A stretch of DNA of 17,152 bases from an uncultured Oscillospiraceae bacterium (GTDB lineage Bacteria; Bacillota; Clostridia; Oscillospirales; Ruminococcaceae). The stretch spans positions 1 to 17,152 of the forward strand of contig UQQY01000027.1 of the NCBI GenBank assembly GCA_900543295.1, read 5' to 3'. The translations under genes and the position numbers were made by a program. Below the pieces are notes generated by a model. The model was given only the letters and a program-made list of their open reading frames with translations. It ran no database searches and had not been told where the DNA came from. Below, piece by piece: positions 7,695 through 14,139 of this stretch. Every line of letters starts with the position of its first letter. Within the stretch, counting starts at the first letter, position 1.

Positions 7695-8153
7695 ATGGAG
7701 CAGAAAAAGCGACAGCATTCGGATTATATGGCGCTCGCTTTGCACGAGGCAGAGCTTGCCGCCGCAAACGGAGAAGTGCCGATCGGCTGTGTCATTGTGA
7801 AGGACGAAGCCATACTTTCTACAGGACGGAATACGCGGGAGAATGCACAGACCGCGCTTGGACATGCAGAAATCAACGCGATACAGGCCGCTTGCGAGGC
7901 GCTGCATTCTTGGCGGCTTACGGGCTGTACGCTGTATGTCACGCTGGAACCGTGTCCTATGTGCATGGGTGCGATTATCAACGCACGGATTGAACGCGTG
8001 GTTTTTGGCGCTTATGATCCAAAAGCGGGCTGCTGCGGAACGCTTGCCGATTTCTGTAGGATGGGGTTCAACCATTCGCCCGAAATAATCGGCGGAATCC
8101 GGGAGCTTTCCTGCGCCGCATTGCTACAGCGCTTTTTTTCCAGACTTAGATAA
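7695..8153 (+). CDS. tadA: tRNA-specific adenosine(34) deaminase TadA, 152 aa
   Basis: Converts A34 to inosine in the anticodon wobble position of tRNA-Arg(ACG), letting one tRNA read several codons. The cytidine/adenosine deaminase zinc motifs are intact: H57-A-E59 (zinc ligand and catalytic glutamate) and PCPMC at 86-90 (C87 and C90 as zinc ligands). GEVPIGCV at 26-33 and N-terminal helix residues HEAELAAANG are typical of TadA, as is the length. The gene begins 4 nt after the stop of the membrane protein gene, with only a weak purine stretch (GGATAG) as ribosome binding site, suggesting translational coupling. A terminator follows at 8174-8215. Confidence 0.95.
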   Translation: MEQKKRQHSDYMALALHEAELAAANGEVPIGCVIVKDEAILSTGRNTRENAQTALGHAEINAIQAACEALHSWRLTGCTLYVTLEPCPMCMGAIINARIERVVFGAYDPKAGCCGTLADFCRMGFNHSPEIIGGIRELSCAALLQRFFSRLR

Positions 8154-8173
8154 ACAGTTCGAGAAGACGGCCA

Positions 8174-8215
8174 AAAGAACAGTCCTTTCATTAAAAAAAG
8201 AAGGGCTGTTTTTTT
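8174..8215 (+). terminator. Rho-independent terminator after tadA
   Basis: The stem AACAGTCCTT (8178-8187) pairs with AAGGGCTGTT (8201-8210) with one G-U pair; a 13-nt A-rich loop and a run of seven T (8209-8215) follow the pattern of an intrinsic terminator. It ends the transcript about 20 bp after the tadA stop. Confidence 0.87.
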
Positions 8216-8269
8216 AATGCTGCCGGACTTGAAACGTTGATTCCTTATTGTGAAAATGGCCAATTTTAA

Positions 8270-8287
8270 GGTTAGTATTGACTAATT
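8270..8287. promoter_or_regulatory. Feo dyad site 1 (GGTTAG-N6-CTAATT)
   Basis: 18-bp imperfect dyad with arms GGTTAG and CTAATT around TATTGA. It is the most upstream of four sites with the pattern GTTAG-N6-CTA around feoA and feoB, about 56 bp before the feoA -35. It could be an auxiliary operator. Confidence 0.5.
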
Positions 8288-8342
8288 ACGCTTTGCATTT
8301 AAACAAATTTGCAGAGAAAAGCAGAACTTCTTCAAAAGGGAC

Positions 8343-8371
8343 TTGACATTCTGATAAAAATTGCGTATGCT
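8343..8371 (+). promoter_or_regulatory. Promoter of the feo operon
   Basis: Consensus -35 TTGACA (8343-8348), 17-bp spacer, -10 TATGCT (8366-8371). The start codon of feoA1 is at 8459, giving a leader of about 80 nt that begins inside the palindrome at 8370-8405. Confidence 0.8.
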
Positions 8372-8405
8372 GTTTATTGGTTAGTAGTTGCTAACCAATA
8401 AACAG
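8370..8405. promoter_or_regulatory. Feo dyad site 2: 15-bp-arm palindrome at the transcription start
   Basis: Perfect inverted repeat, CTGTTTATTGGTTAG (8370-8384) and CTAACCAATAAACAG (8391-8405), around TAGTTG. Its core is GGTTAG-N6-CTAACC. It overlaps the end of the -10 and the expected start point, where bound protein would block transcription; iron-dependent repression is the natural inference. As RNA it could also fold into a long AU-rich hairpin at the 5' end. Confidence 0.75.
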
Positions 8406-8412
8406 GGCCTGC

Positions 8413-8430
8413 GGTTAGTAGAAGCTAATC
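8413..8430. promoter_or_regulatory. Feo dyad site 3 (GGTTAG-N6-CTAATC)
   Basis: 18-bp dyad with arms GGTTAG and CTAATC around TAGAAG, beginning 34 bp after the matching point of site 2 and sharing the TAG at the start of its spacer. It lies in the feoA leader, between start point and ribosome binding site. Confidence 0.6.
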
Positions 8431-8458
8431 ATCGTGGCACAGCAAGGAAGGAAGCCTT

Positions 8459-8671
8459 ATGATGCCTTTGACACTTGCAAGCATTGGCGAAGAGAATATT
8501 ATCAAAAAGGTCGGCGGAAAGCCGGAGGTGAAAAAACATCTGGAAAACCTGGGGTTTGTAGCGGGCGGCAATGTGACGGTAATTACAATGATGGGCGGCA
8601 ATGTTATCGTCAACGTCAAGGAAGCCCGCGTTGCAATCAGCAAAGAAATGGCGCAGAAAATCATGATTTAA
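8459..8671 (+). CDS. feoA: FeoA family protein 1 (70 aa)
   Basis: Small SH3-like cytoplasmic protein of the FeoA family, which works with FeoB in ferrous iron uptake, by current views through contact with FeoB's cytoplasmic part. Visible family features: KKHLENLGFVAGGNVTVI (helix, then the G-x-x-x-G turn) and VIVNVKEARVAISKEMAQKI (final strands with the conserved Arg-Ala and Ala-x-x-I ending). The length is typical. The start ATG at 8459 is followed directly by a second ATG; AAGGAAGG 6-8 nt upstream supports either. It is the first gene of the operon, with feoA2 starting 34 nt after it. Two adjacent FeoA proteins before FeoB are common in Firmicutes, and their division of labour is not known from sequence. 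Confidence 0.9.
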   Translation: MMPLTLASIGEENIIKKVGGKPEVKKHLENLGFVAGGNVTVITMMGGNVIVNVKEARVAISKEMAQKIMI

Positions 8672-8705
8672 TGATTTTGCAGATAAACAAAGGAGGAAGA
8701 TAAGC

Positions 8706-8927
8706 ATGAAAACGCTTAGACAGGTGAAAATCGGCGATACCGTCAAAGTCAAAAAGCTGCATGGCGAAGGGGCCGTTAAGCGCCGTATCATGGATATGGG
8801 CATTACCAAGGGTGTGGAAGTACATATCCGCAAAGTGGCGCCGCTCGGCGATCCGGTTGAAGTTACTGTGCGCGGATACGAGCTTTCGCTTCGCAAAGCG
8901 GATGCCGATATGATTGAAGTGGAATAA
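8706..8927 (+). CDS. feoA: FeoA family protein 2 (73 aa)
   Basis: Second FeoA/SH3-like ferrous iron uptake protein, clearly distinct in sequence from the first. Its pattern is textbook for the family: GDTVKVKKLHGEGAVKRRIMDMGI (residues about 10-33) followed by KGVEVHIRKVAPLGDPVEVTVRGYELSLRK and a last strand ending MIEVE, with the conserved R-x-M-D-M-G, P-L-G-D-P and R-G-Y-E-L-S-L-R blocks. A strong AGGAGG lies upstream of ATG 8706 (AAAGGAGGAAGATAAGC). The better match to canonical FeoA suggests this copy is the one that contacts FeoB, which is an inference. It is followed by a small terminator-like hairpin and a dyad site before feoB. Confidence 0.93.
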   Translation: MKTLRQVKIGDTVKVKKLHGEGAVKRRIMDMGITKGVEVHIRKVAPLGDPVEVTVRGYELSLRKADADMIEVE

Positions 8928-8940
8928 ATTCAGGATTGCG

Positions 8941-8962
8941 AAAGGGGAAGCCCTTTATTTTT
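8941..8962 (+). terminator. Small terminator-like hairpin between feoA2 and feoB
   Basis: AAAGGG (8941-8946) pairs with CCCTTT (8951-8956) around a GAAG tetraloop and is followed by ATTTTTA. It is weak but has the form of an intrinsic terminator inside the operon, so it may lower feoB expression relative to feoA or act as an attenuator. Confidence 0.5.
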
Positions 8963-8972
8963 AAGGCGTTCA

Positions 8973-8988
8973 GTTAGTTTTAACTATC
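8973..8988. promoter_or_regulatory. Feo dyad site 4 before feoB (GTTAG-N6-CTATC)
   Basis: GTTAG (8973-8977), six bases TTTTAA, CTATC (8984-8988): the same spacing as the three sites before feoA1 but less symmetric. A separate feoB promoter near it is not convincing (a possible -10 TAACTA lacks a good -35), so this may be an operator for a weak internal promoter or a chance match. Confidence 0.4.
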
Positions 8989-8996
8989 TGTGCGCT

Positions 8997-9017
8997 GCTT
9001 TGCGCAAAACGCAAAGC
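8997..9017 (+). other. Hairpin just upstream of the feoB ribosome binding site
   Basis: Perfect 8-bp stem GCTTTGCG (8997-9004) / CGCAAAGC (9010-9017) with loop CAAAA. It ends 4 nt before GAGGAAAGGA. There is no T-run, so it is not a terminator; it could influence translation or mRNA stability. Confidence 0.5.
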
Positions 9018-9042
9018 TGTGAGGAAAGGATGGAATCTGCAC

Positions 9043-11553
9043 ATGAATCTGAGAATTGCCCTTGCGGGCAACCCGAACAGCGGCAAAACTACGCTGTTCA
9101 ATGCTTTGACCGGCTCCAATCAGTTTGTTGGAAACTGGCCGGGTGTTACGGTTGAGAAAAAGGAAGGCAAGCTGAAAAAGCACGACGGCGTAACCATCAC
9201 CGACTTGCCCGGTATTTACTCGCTTTCTCCTTATACGCTTGAAGAGGTTGTTGCAAGAAATTATTTGATCGGCGAACGTCCGGACGCGATTTTGAATATC
9301 GTAGACGGCACGAACCTGGAGCGTAACCTCTATTTGACGACACAGCTTGTCGAGCTTGGTATTCCGGTTGTGGTAGCGGTCAACATGATGGACGTCGTAA
9401 AGAAAAACGGCGACTCCATCAATACGGCGGAGCTCTCCCGCGAGCTTGGCTGCAAAATCATTGAAATCTCCGCTTTAAAGGGTACTGGCATCGTGGAAGC
9501 TGCGGATGCGGCGATTCATGCGGCGCAAAACAGCAGGACTGTTCCGATGCATACCTTCTCCGGCGTAGTAGAGCACGCCCTTGCTCACATTGAAGAGGCC
9601 GCTTTGCACAGTATTCCGGAAGCGCAGCAGCGCTGGTACGCGATCAAAATTTTTGAACGCGATGAAAAGGCGCTTGCTCAGTTAAATCTTTCGCCTGAAG
9701 TTCTCTCCCATATTGAGGATGACATTAAAGCGGCAGAGAATGAGCTTGACGACGATGCGGAGAGCATTATCACCAATGAGCGCTATGTTTACATTGCTTC
9801 TTTGATGAAAGGATGCTACAGGAAAAAGAGCGCCGGTAAGCTTTCGACCTCTGATAAGATTGATAAGATCGTCACAAACCGCTGGCTCGCTCTTCCGATT
9901 TTCGCAGTTGTCATGTTCGTGGTCTACTTTGTTTCCGTTACAACGGTCGGCACATGGGCGACGGACTGGGCGAACGACGGTCTTTTCGGAGACGGCTTCC
10001 ACCTGATTGGCATTGACGGCGGCTACACAGAGGTATCCGAAGAGTTCGCCGGCGCATCGGAAGTTGTAAACGGTTTTATCGAATACGCTGCGGACAACGG
10101 CATGGACACCGAAGCGGTAGAAGCGGCGCTTGATACTGAAGCGGAGGATTTCTCTCCTGAAACGGCAAAGAGCGAGCTTGACAAATTTGCCGCCCAGTTC
10201 TCCATAGCGGATGAAGCTACATACACGGTAGTAGACGAAGAAACCATGGCGGATGAGGAAGTAACTTCTACGGGCGCTGATCTTACAGAAGCCTTGACTG
10301 TATACGACAAATACGAATATGCTGAGCCGGATCCGGCTGATTACGGCGTATGGGTTCCGGGTATTCCGGTACTGATCGGCAGCGGCCTTGAGGCTGCCAA
10401 TGCGCCGGAGTGGCTTTCCGGGCTGATTCTTGACGGCATCGTAGCAGGCGTCGGCGCAGTTTTGGGCTTTGTTCCGCAGATGCTGGTGCTGTTCATCTTC
10501 CTCGCATTCCTGGAGTCCTGCGGCTATATGGCGCGTATCGCATTCGTTATGGATCGTATTTTCCGCAAATTCGGTCTCTCCGGCAAATCCTTTATTCCGA
10601 TGCTGATCGGCTCGGGGTGCGGCATTCCGGGCATTATGGCTTCGAGAACCATTGAAAACGAACGCGACCGCCGCATGACTATTATGACAACTACGTTTAT
10701 CCCCTGCGGTGCGAAACTGCCGTTTATCGCCATGATCGCGGGCGCCATTTTCGGCGGTTCGCCGTGGGTTGCTCCGGCGGCATATTTCCTTGGCGTATTT
10801 GCCATCGTCGTTTCCGGCATCATGCTGAAGAAAACCAAGATGTTTGCAGGCGATCCGGCGCCGTTCGTTATGGAGCTTCCGGCATATCATTGGCCGACGG
10901 TCGGCAATGTTCTGCGCAGCATGTGGGAGCGCGGCTGGTCCTTCATCAAAAAGGCCGGCACTATCATCCTGCTTTCCACCATTGTGATTTGGTTCACAAC
11001 ATACTTCGGTTTCGTAGACGGCTCCTTCCAGATGCTGGCTGAGGATCAGATTGACCACAGTATTCTTGCTGCGATCGGCGGTGCAATCGCCTGGATTTTC
11101 TCTCCGCTTGGCTGGGGCAACTGGCAGGCCGCCGTGGCTTCTATTACGGGCCTTGTTGCAAAAGAAAACATCGTTGGCACGATGGGCATTCTTTACGGCG
11201 GAACCGGCACAGTGTATGCAAACCTTGCCACGGTGTTTACCACCGTCAGTGGCTTCTCGTTCCTGGTGTTCAACCTTCTGTGCGCGCCCTGCTTTGCGGC
11301 GATCGGCGCCATTAAGCGCGAGATGAACAGCGCCAAATGGACGTGGTTTGCTATCGGATATCAGTGCTGCTTTGCCTATGCGATCGCTTTGATTGTCAAT
11401 CAGCTCGGCAACCTGTTTACCGGAAACTGCACCTCAGTAGGCGGCGTCATCGGCGTCATCTTTGCACTGGCTCTTATCGCTTTGATCGTATTCATGCTTG
11501 TGAAGCCTTATAAAGAGTCGGAAAAACTCACGACAAGGGTTCGTGTAAAATAA
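9043..11553 (+). CDS. feoB: Ferrous iron transporter FeoB (836 aa)
   Basis: Membrane transporter for Fe(II) with an N-terminal GTPase. G-protein motifs: GNPNSGKT (9-16, G1), T36 (G2), DLPG (54-57, G3), NMMD (114-117, G4), SAL (143-145, G5); a helical guanine-dissociation-inhibitor domain follows to about 265. Membrane segments start at about 281; the Gate regions carry GSGCGIPG (523-530) and PCGAKLPF (554-561) with the conserved cysteines. Between the first helix and the next hydrophobic region lies a long acidic insertion (about 327-440). Length is near the upper end for bacterial FeoB because of it. ATG 9043 is chosen because MNLRIALAGNPN is the usual FeoB start; a GTG at 9019 would precede and destroy the GAGGAAAGGA site, though that site is rather far (12 nt) from 9043. 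It is downstream of two feoA genes and followed by its small Cys-rich partner. Confidence 0.96.
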   Translation: MNLRIALAGNPNSGKTTLFNALTGSNQFVGNWPGVTVEKKEGKLKKHDGVTITDLPGIYSLSPYTLEEVVARNYLIGERPDAILNIVDGTNLERNLYLTTQLVELGIPVVVAVNMMDVVKKNGDSINTAELSRELGCKIIEISALKGTGIVEAADAAIHAAQNSRTVPMHTFSGVVEHALAHIEEAALHSIPEAQQRWYAIKIFERDEKALAQLNLSPEVLSHIEDDIKAAENELDDDAESIITNERYVYIASLMKGCYRKKSAGKLSTSDKIDKIVTNRWLALPIFAVVMFVVYFVSVTTVGTWATDWANDGLFGDGFHLIGIDGGYTEVSEEFAGASEVVNGFIEYAADNGMDTEAVEAALDTEAEDFSPETAKSELDKFAAQFSIADEATYTVVDEETMADEEVTSTGADLTEALTVYDKYEYAEPDPADYGVWVPGIPVLIGSGLEAANAPEWLSGLILDGIVAGVGAVLGFVPQMLVLFIFLAFLESCGYMARIAFVMDRIFRKFGLSGKSFIPMLIGSGCGIPGIMASRTIENERDRRMTIMTTTFIPCGAKLPFIAMIAGAIFGGSPWVAPAAYFLGVFAIVVSGIMLKKTKMFAGDPAPFVMELPAYHWPTVGNVLRSMWERGWSFIKKAGTIILLSTIVIWFTTYFGFVDGSFQMLAEDQIDHSILAAIGGAIAWIFSPLGWGNWQAAVASITGLVAKENIVGTMGILYGGTGTVYANLATVFTTVSGFSFLVFNLLCAPCFAAIGAIKREMNSAKWTWFAIGYQCCFAYAIALIVNQLGNLFTGNCTSVGGVIGVIFALALIALIVFMLVKPYKESEKLTTRVRVK

Positions 11554-11586
11554 GATTGATTCTGTCTGCCAAAGGAGGAATTTTTC

Positions 11587-11757
11587 ATGCTGGCATGGCT
11601 TTGTGAAAACATCGGTACTATTTTAATCTGCGCGGTTTTGCTTGTGATTGTCGCTGCAATCATTGCAAATCTCGTAAAGAATAAGCGGCAGGGAAAGTCC
11701 TCCTGCGGAAACGGCTGCAAAGGCTGCCCTATGAGCGGCAGCTGTCACCACAAGTAA
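11587..11757 (+). CDS. FeoB-associated Cys-rich membrane protein (56 aa)
   Basis: Tiny protein in the FeoB-associated Cys-rich membrane protein family (often placed where FeoC lies in enterobacteria). One transmembrane helix spans about residues 8-30, after which comes a basic stretch (KNKRQGK) and a cysteine cluster C40, C44, C47, C53 followed by H54-H55. Further cysteines are C6 and C15. The basic residues after the helix put the cluster on the cytoplasmic side by the positive-inside rule. AAAGGAGG lies 8 nt before the ATG, and the gene follows feoB by 33 nt, so it is the last gene of the iron operon. Its role, perhaps metal handling or FeoB stability, is not established. The terminator at 11767 follows immediately. 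Confidence 0.9.
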   Translation: MLAWLCENIGTILICAVLLVIVAAIIANLVKNKRQGKSSCGNGCKGCPMSGSCHHK

Positions 11758-11766
11758 AACAAAAAC

Positions 11767-11816
11767 AGCAAAAGAGCGGAACTGTCGTTGAAGTAAGGCG
11801 GTTCCGCTCTTTTGCT
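11767..11816. terminator. Bidirectional terminator between the feo operon and the metalloprotease lipoprotein gene
   Basis: A perfect 16-bp stem AGCAAAAGAGCGGAAC (11767-11782) / GTTCCGCTCTTTTGCT (11801-11816) with an 18-nt loop, T-rich on both outer sides (TTTTGCTTTAT on plus; TGTTTTTGTTTT on minus). It separates two converging transcription units. Confidence 0.9.
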
Positions 11817-11847
11817 TTATCCTGAAAATGTTTAAGCGTTCAAATTT

Positions 11848-12702
11848 TTACCTTTGGATTTCAGAGGCACTGCCCTCTGCCAGAAAAACCTCGTACTTTG
11901 GATCGAGCGAGTCTGTCCAACCGACTTTATAAGCGGTATATGCGCCGATTGTAAGCGTGGATAGAAGCGGGTCAACCCGCAGCATAATGTCGTCCGGGAA
12001 ATACTCCTTTGCAAGCTCTGCCCGCGCAGTATCCGTATCATAGGGAAAATACAGATCGTCCGCGCCAAACGGGTGCAGCATTTCATGCGCAATCGTAGCG
12101 GGAAGACTTGTATCGCTGCTGTCGCCGGCATAAATCACGACGCTTTCTTTGTAATAATCTGTGCTGATCCCATCCGAATAGGGCAGGCTGTAGGAGCGCC
12201 CCTCCTTTGGCACAAGAAGCAGGAAAACCACGTTTTGCAGTTTCTTCTCCTTACAGAAGGCGTCATAGTCCGCCTGCTTCTGCACTCGGACCGTCCATTC
12301 AAAATCAGTTATTTCCGTGGGAATTGTCTCTTCCATCGTGCAGGAGAGCGTATATTCCCCGCCGCAGTTTAATTCAAGCGCAACATCATACTGCTTTGCC
12401 TGATTGACGAGATAGCGCGCGGCTTTCTGGCAAAGCGCGGTCATTTTGCTTTTGGCCTCGTCCGACCATTTAGCCTGCGGATCGTCTACAAACACAAGCA
12501 CAGCCGTACAGCTTCCGGTCAGGCGTTTTCCGCTCCCATATCCGTCCAACTCTTCCTCTGCCGTCATTTGCGAATAGGCGGAGGATTCTGCCGCAGACAA
12601 ATCCGCCGAATCGGACGAGACGTTTTCCTGTACATTCTGCGCACAGCCGGAAAGCAGAATGAGCACTGTCAGAAAAAACGCCGCTGTTCTTCGCTTCCTC
12701 AT
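11848..12702 (-). CDS. Secreted lipoprotein with HExxHxxGxxD zinc metalloprotease motif (284 aa)
   Basis: I do not recognise a named family. The N terminus is a lipoprotein signal: MRKRR, hydrophobic helix, then LLSGC with the lipidated Cys at residue 20, followed by a Ser/Glu-rich linker to about residue 50. The mature part contains HEMLHPFGADD (residues 206-216): two histidines and a glutamate in HExxH plus an Asp after Gly fit a zinc site like that of metzincins and related peptidases, with the third ligand D215 or D216. An upstream ATG at 12711 is fused to the G-run, so ATG 12702, spaced about 9 nt, is preferred. It follows prmA by 16 nt and is likely cotranscribed with it. The substrate is unknown; an inactive or structural role cannot be excluded. 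Confidence 0.72.
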   Translation of the reverse strand: MRKRRTAAFFLTVLILLSGCAQNVQENVSSDSADLSAAESSAYSQMTAEEELDGYGSGKRLTGSCTAVLVFVDDPQAKWSDEAKSKMTALCQKAARYLVNQAKQYDVALELNCGGEYTLSCTMEETIPTEITDFEWTVRVQKQADYDAFCKEKKLQNVVFLLLVPKEGRSYSLPYSDGISTDYYKESVVIYAGDSSDTSLPATIAHEMLHPFGADDLYFPYDTDTARAELAKEYFPDDIMLRVDPLLSTLTIGAYTAYKVGWTDSLDPKYEVFLAEGSASEIQR

Positions 12703-12718
12703 AAAACGCATCCCCCCG

Positions 12719-13663
12719 TCAAAAACTCAGACGGATTGCCGCCCAGCCGCCGTCGGTACGAATTTCGCGGATGGTAAGCCCTACCCCGCAGAGGGCCGCT
12801 TTTACCTCTTCGCAGCGCTCCTCAATAATGCCGGAGACGAGCAGTACGCTTTTCTCATGCATAAACTTTGTCACGTCCGCAGACAGACGGATAATAACGT
12901 CCGCGACAATATTGGCACAGATGACGTCGTATGTCCCGCTTACCTTTTCGGTGAGGTCGCCGCAGAAAACTGTGAGACGTTCATCCACACCGTTTAAAGC
13001 GGCGTTCTCGTGTGCTGTGCGCACGGCAACCTCGTCAATATCTACGCCCACCGCCTCTTTTGCGCCTAAAAGAAGCGAAGTAATCGCCAGAATGCCGGAA
13101 CCGGTGCCGACGTCAAGCACACGGGTATCCCTTGTCACAGTCTGTTCCAGAAGCTGCATACAGAGACGTGTGGTCTCGTGCGTGCCGGTACCGAATGCCA
13201 TACCCGGATCAAGGACGACCCGCACCTCTTCCGGCGCGCAGTCGTATTCCTCCCAGCAGGGCACAACAACCAGCCTTTCACCGATCTTTGTCGGATGGTA
13301 GTATTTCTTCCATGCAGTGGACCAATCCTCCTCATCCACTTCGGAGGTGACAATCCGCAGCGAGCCTAAATCGACCGCCGGATTAAGCCCGCACTGGGCG
13401 GGCAGTTCCTTTTCGATTTCACGAAACGTCTCGATCCCTTGCAGGTTATCTGCAAGATAGAACGTGACGTTTGTTTCAACGGTCTTTAACCGCATCAACT
13501 CTTCGTCTACATAGTCCCAGTGGATAGTGGTGTCGGAAAGGAAATCCGTAAAGTCCTGCGCGTCCTCGATCATCACGCCGCGCACGCCGTGCATGGTAAG
13601 AAACCCGCTTATGATATCAATCGCCTGCGTTGTTGTATAGATTGTGATTTGTTTATAGTTCAT
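12719..13663 (-). CDS. prmA: Ribosomal protein L11 methyltransferase PrmA (314 aa)
   Basis: S-adenosylmethionine-dependent enzyme that methylates lysines and the N terminus of ribosomal protein L11 in the cytoplasm. The family signature DPGMAFGTGTHETT is at residues 152-165, the AdoMet motif I DVGTGSG at 184-190 followed by VGVDIDEVAVRTAHENAALN, and the substrate-side CANIVADVI motif lies near 255. The N-terminal substrate-binding domain (residues 1 to about 90) and total length are normal for Firmicutes. ATG 13663 with GGAG 9 nt upstream is chosen; an in-frame ATG at 13687 would be only a few bases from the predicted transcription start. It is the first gene of a two-gene unit with the lipoprotein; the neighbours often found with it (dnaJ, rsmE) are absent. 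Confidence 0.95.
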   Translation of the reverse strand: MNYKQITIYTTTQAIDIISGFLTMHGVRGVMIEDAQDFTDFLSDTTIHWDYVDEELMRLKTVETNVTFYLADNLQGIETFREIEKELPAQCGLNPAVDLGSLRIVTSEVDEEDWSTAWKKYYHPTKIGERLVVVPCWEEYDCAPEEVRVVLDPGMAFGTGTHETTRLCMQLLEQTVTRDTRVLDVGTGSGILAITSLLLGAKEAVGVDIDEVAVRTAHENAALNGVDERLTVFCGDLTEKVSGTYDVICANIVADVIIRLSADVTKFMHEKSVLLVSGIIEERCEEVKAALCGVGLTIREIRTDGGWAAIRLSF

Positions 13664-13695
13664 AGGGATATGCTCCGTTCCGTTCATTTTTCTCT

Positions 13696-13724
13696 ATTAT
13701 ACTCATGACACATGAGATTTTCAA
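13696..13724 (-). promoter_or_regulatory. Promoter of prmA
   Basis: On the minus strand, -35 TTGAAA (13724-13719), 17-bp spacer and a perfect -10 TATAAT (13701-13696). The predicted transcription start near 13689 leaves a leader of about 25 nt before ATG 13663. Confidence 0.8.
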
Positions 13725-13730
13725 GGCAAA

Positions 13731-13766
13731 ACAAAATCGGCAGGATGTGTATCCTGCCGGTTTTGT
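13731..13766 (-). terminator. Rho-independent terminator after the membrane HTH gene
   Basis: A 16-bp stem, 13731-13746 with 13751-13766, has a GTGT/ACAC tetraloop, a CGGCAGGAT core and one G-U pair, with T-rich sequence (TTTTGTTTTG on minus) at its end. It starts right after the stop at 13769 and separates that operon from prmA. Confidence 0.9.
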
Positions 13767-13768
13767 CC

Positions 13769-14122
13769 TTATTCTGTTCCCTGCGACAGCTTCCCGTCTT
13801 GAACAGTATAGCTGAATGAATCATCACGCTCGACAAAAAAGTCGAGAGACGCCCGCTGATAATATGTTGTTCCTTCAATCTCAATTACCTTAAATCCGAG
13901 AAGATCATACCCTCCTGCGCTTTTGGCTGTGACGAGAAGCTCAAAATCCGCCATGCTTAAGCCAAGATATTCTGCAGCCTGGGATTTTGTCAGATAAAGC
14001 GGCTTCGCATCGTTCGCAGACTTCCCGAGCGCACAGGCGGCAATGACTGCGGCGGCCGCAATAACGCCCAGCAGAACAATACGAAGCGCTGCGATAAGAC
14101 GGGAAAACGCTATTTCGGTCAT
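13769..14122 (-). CDS. Single-pass membrane protein with helix-turn-helix-like (excisionase/MerR-type) domain, 117 aa
   Basis: No named function. Residues about 9-33 form one hydrophobic helix rich in Ala, Ile and Val. Residues 44-64 (LTKSQAAEYLGLSMADFELLV) have the pattern of the small winged HTH of the excisionase/HTH_17 type, and VIEIEGTTYYQRASLDFFVE (79-98) fits the wing and following helix of that domain. The C-terminal 18 residues look flexible. The membrane helix places this domain at the membrane; charge distribution does not settle which side. If cytoplasmic it could bind DNA; if outside, the domain has another use. AGGAGG lies 7 nt before the ATG. The gene starts 17 nt after the secreted-protein gene and ends at a terminator, forming a two-gene operon. 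Confidence 0.75.
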   Translation of the reverse strand: MTEIAFSRLIAALRIVLLGVIAAAAVIAACALGKSANDAKPLYLTKSQAAEYLGLSMADFELLVTAKSAGGYDLLGFKVIEIEGTTYYQRASLDFFVERDDSFSYTVQDGKLSQGTE

Positions 14123-14139
14123 ATCAATCTCCTCCTTCG

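Noticed and set aside
8341..8430. Fur box before feoA
   Set aside because: No match to the GATAATGATTATC type; the dyads are GGTTAG-N6-CTAACC, with a different half site and spacing.
9682..11058. Long open frame on the minus strand (458 codons) inside feoB
   Set aside because: Antisense shadow of feoB; low-complexity, His/Arg/Cys-rich translation without domain, and no promoter or ribosome binding site.
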